A DNA stretch of 7,428 nt. Source: an uncultured Eubacteriales bacterium (GTDB taxonomy: Bacteria > Bacillota > Clostridia > Oscillospirales > Acutalibacteraceae). The notes beneath the pieces are model-generated. The model did no database searches and had not been told where the DNA came from. It was given only the letters and a program-made list of their open reading frames with translations. Below, piece after piece: positions 5,615 to 7,428 of the stretch. Numbering within the stretch: the stretch's first letter is position 1; each line of letters opens with the position of its first letter. The translations under genes were made by a program, and so were the position numbers. The stretch lies in the NCBI GenBank assembly GCA_900313475.1, contig OMRJ01000256.1:1-7428 (forward strand), in the 5' to 3' direction.

Positions 5615-7428
5615 TCGGCGTACACCTCCGTTTCGTCGGAATAGCCGGAGGCTTGAAGGGCAAACATGCGTGCGTACTCACCGTTAAGGTTCATAAGCTC
5701 TCCGTGCGTCCCTTTTTCGGTTACGGTTCCGTTCTCAAAAAGATAAATTTTGTCCGAAAGCGTTGCGCTCGAAAGGCGGTGAGAAATGTAGATAACGGCT
5801 TTTCCCGCAGTGCCCTTTATAAGATTTTCGTACATTTTGTATTCGGCTATCGGGTCAAGTGCGGAAGACGGCTCATCAAGAACCGCTGCCTCAAAGTTTT
5901 TTGCGAACATTCTCGCTGCTGCAAGCTTTTGCTGTTCTCCGCCGGAAAGACCTGTGCCGTCTTTGTCAAATTCACGTGTGAGCACGGTTTTTTCTTTTTT
6001 CGGGAGCTTTTGAACAAATTCTTCTGCTCCGCTGTTTTTCAGCGCAGAAAAGACTACCGATCTGTCATCTTCCGTTTTGATTTCGCGACACAGAACATTT
6101 TCTTCAACAGTCAGGGCAAAAACGCTGTAGTCTTGAAAAACGGCAGCTATTTTACTTCTGTATTTTTCGAGGTCATATTCTTTTATGTTGACTCCATTAT
6201 ATAGAATCTCGCCGCAGTCGGGATCGTAAAATCTCAAAAGAAGCTTGAAGAAAGTGGTTTTTCCTGCGCCGTTGTGCCCCACGATTGCCGTCGTTTCGTT
6301 TTTTGTAAATATGAGATCTAATTCGCGGACGGCAGGCTTGTCGCTGTCGGGATAAGTAAAAGATACGTTTTTGAATTCGATTCTTTCAAGTTCCCCGGGG
6401 ATTTCACTTCCGCCCGTAACCTTGTTTTCGTATTTGAGAAAATCACGAAGATTACAAAAATACAGTGATTTTTCGCGAAGATAAGAAACGGCATAGCTTA
6501 GATCATTTATCACGTCGGCAAGATTGCTCATGGCTGTCATTATTACGGAAAAATCGGAAAACATCATGTTTTTTTTGAGTGCGAAACGGTATGTAGCATA
6601 GCTGTAGGAGGCAAGAAGCGGGAGCACTTCGCCGAAGAACTCCGATGCGCACTCCAAAACCGCTGTCTTGAAGCCGTATTTTCTGAAGATTTCTCTGTTC
6701 TTTCCGATTGCGTATTCAAATTTTGACATCATAACACCGAAAACCGCGGAGGTTCTGATGTCCTTTGCGTATTCGCGGCGATGAAGCGTACGGCGAATAT
6801 AGTCTTTTTCACGGCGGTATCTCGTCATTTCATTGTCGCGCTTTACATGCATTTTGCTCTCGATTCCCTTTAACGCAATTATAAGGAAAACGGTAAGGGT
6901 GAGCAACAGCATTTTCGGATCGACCGAAATCACATAATAAACGATAAAAATACCCGTAACCGTTCCGGACACCAGCGTTGCGAGAAAGTAAGTGCAATCT
7001 GCAAATGTGTCATCCGTCACAACTTCGGTTGCCCTTTTGAATTTATCGTAAAATACGGGATCGTCGAATGAGCTTACATCGACAGAGCGCGCTTTATTGA
7101 AAATTATCAGGCTCAACTTTTTTGAAGCCTTTTGATAAGCCTTTTGACCGAGGGCTTCGGTTATTCCGATTATCGCATACGACAGCAGTCCCGAGACGGC
7201 AAAGGATAAAACGGTGACGGTCAATTTTTTGAAGCCTTCGCCGTTTTCAATAACGCGCAAGACAAATTTCAGGAACAGAATATCCTGAATAAAGCCCGTA
7301 AAAAACCAGAATGTAAACATTCGTATCAGTTCTGCCGCAAACATGTCCGGCGCGTATTTGCGGAGTATTTTTAACGCGTAAAAACATCCGCCGAAAAAAT
7401 GCTTTTTTTCTTCTTCTTTTTTTCTCTC
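5611..7428 (-). CDS. ABC exporter half-transporter, partial (5' end outside window)
   Basis: This is the upstream partner of the ABC pair. The visible frame has 605 residues and stays open to the right edge. The 28 codons before the ATG at 7344 contain no stop, no ATG, GTG or TTG and no ribosome site, and encode ERKKEEEKKHFF...LRKYAPD, a normal exporter N-terminus, so the start lies beyond 7428. Numbering from that internal Met: membrane helices near 12-32, 41-62, 119-140, 143-160, 239-258, 263-285; A-loop Y331; Walker A GHNGAGKT (356-363); Q404 in AVFQDY; LSGGE (466-470); Walker B AVLDE (487-491) with E491; H522. It shares with its partner the FDDPVFYDKF motif (93-102), REFDKDG (457-463) and LSGGEQQ. 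Both partners keep a catalytic Glu and complete signatures, so neither site looks degenerate. The stop TGA overlaps the partner's ATG. Substrate unknown. Confidence 0.92.
   Translation of the reverse strand, partial: ERKKEEEKKHFFGGCFYALKILRKYAPDMFAAELIRMFTFWFFTGFIQDILFLKFVLRVIENGEGFKKLTVTVLSFAVSGLLSYAIIGITEALGQKAYQKASKKLSLIIFNKARSVDVSSFDDPVFYDKFKRATEVVTDDTFADCTYFLATLVSGTVTGIFIVYYVISVDPKMLLLTLTVFLIIALKGIESKMHVKRDNEMTRYRREKDYIRRTLHRREYAKDIRTSAVFGVMMSKFEYAIGKNREIFRKYGFKTAVLECASEFFGEVLPLLASYSYATYRFALKKNMMFSDFSVIMTAMSNLADVINDLSYAVSYLREKSLYFCNLRDFLKYENKVTGGSEIPGELERIEFKNVSFTYPDSDKPAVRELDLIFTKNETTAIVGHNGAGKTTFFKLLLRFYDPDCGEILYNGVNIKEYDLEKYRSKIAAVFQDYSVFALTVEENVLCREIKTEDDRSVVFSALKNSGAEEFVQKLPKKEKTVLTREFDKDGTGLSGGEQQKLAAARMFAKNFEAAVLDEPSSALDPIAEYKMYENLIKGTAGKAVIYISHRLSSATLSDKIYLFENGTVTEKGTHGELMNLNGEYARMFALQASGYSDETEVYAE
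5623..5629 (-). promoter_or_regulatory. Internal ribosome binding site of the downstream ABC gene
   Basis: The minus strand reads GGAGGTG here, inside the last codons of the upstream ABC gene and about 8 bases before the ATG at 5614. With the ATGA overlap it indicates translationally coupled synthesis, in line with equal amounts of two heterodimer subunits. Confidence 0.8.

Noticed and set aside
5572..6204. 210-codon plus-strand open frame opposite the ABC genes
   Set aside because: It is complementary to the conserved ATPase domain and the overlap of the ABC genes. Its Phe/Cys/Arg-rich composition is typical of an antisense shadow.
5611..7428. One degenerate ATPase site in the ABC pair
   Set aside because: Walker A, Q-loop, LSGGE, DE of Walker B and switch His are intact in both proteins.

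Overview
The window looks like chromosomal DNA of a Gram-positive, probably endospore-forming Clostridia bacterium. An Oscillospirales/Ruminococcaceae-type gut anaerobe is a guess from overall style, not proven. The reasons are the era-recO pair, a PerR-type Fur regulator, YajC followed by a small YrzE/TIGR04086-like membrane protein, a SpoIIM-like protein, strong AGGAGG-type ribosome sites, GTG starts and AT-rich terminator hairpins.

Left part (1-1980, plus strand): the 3' end of era (its P-loop lies just outside the window), then recO overlapping it by one base (TGATG), then a perR-like gene 26 bases later. The tight spacing suggests one transcript joining ribosome assembly/checkpoint (Era), recombinational repair (RecO) and peroxide sensing (PerR).

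Middle (1981-3762, plus strand): a 206-base gap carries a compact set of overlapping inverted repeats that includes a tRNA T-arm look-alike, followed by a good sigma-A-type promoter. This promoter serves yajC, which ends at a strong intrinsic terminator. Two membrane-protein genes follow, a YrzE/TIGR04086-like gene (real start GTG at 2749) and a SpoIIM-like gene. They are 18 bases apart and probably co-transcribed.

Right part (3774-7428, minus strand): a terminator hairpin with A- and T-tracts on both sides separates the convergent blocks. Beyond it are two ABC exporter half-transporters, overlapping by ATGA, which very likely form a heterodimeric type I exporter. The upstream one runs off the right edge: its frame stays open to base 7428 with no start codon. 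Both share an unusual ATPase-domain signature (REFD-x-x-G in place of the usual X-loop, and LSGGEQQ) and a Y/F-DDP-x-FY motif in the first cytoplasmic region, which recalls lanthipeptide-type exporters. No precursor peptide or modification enzyme is visible.

Most of the window is housekeeping. The least explained parts are the T-arm-like element at 2026-2088, the subfamily features of the ABC pair, and the cysteine-rich SpoIIM-like protein. I see no IS element, CRISPR array, rRNA or complete tRNA.
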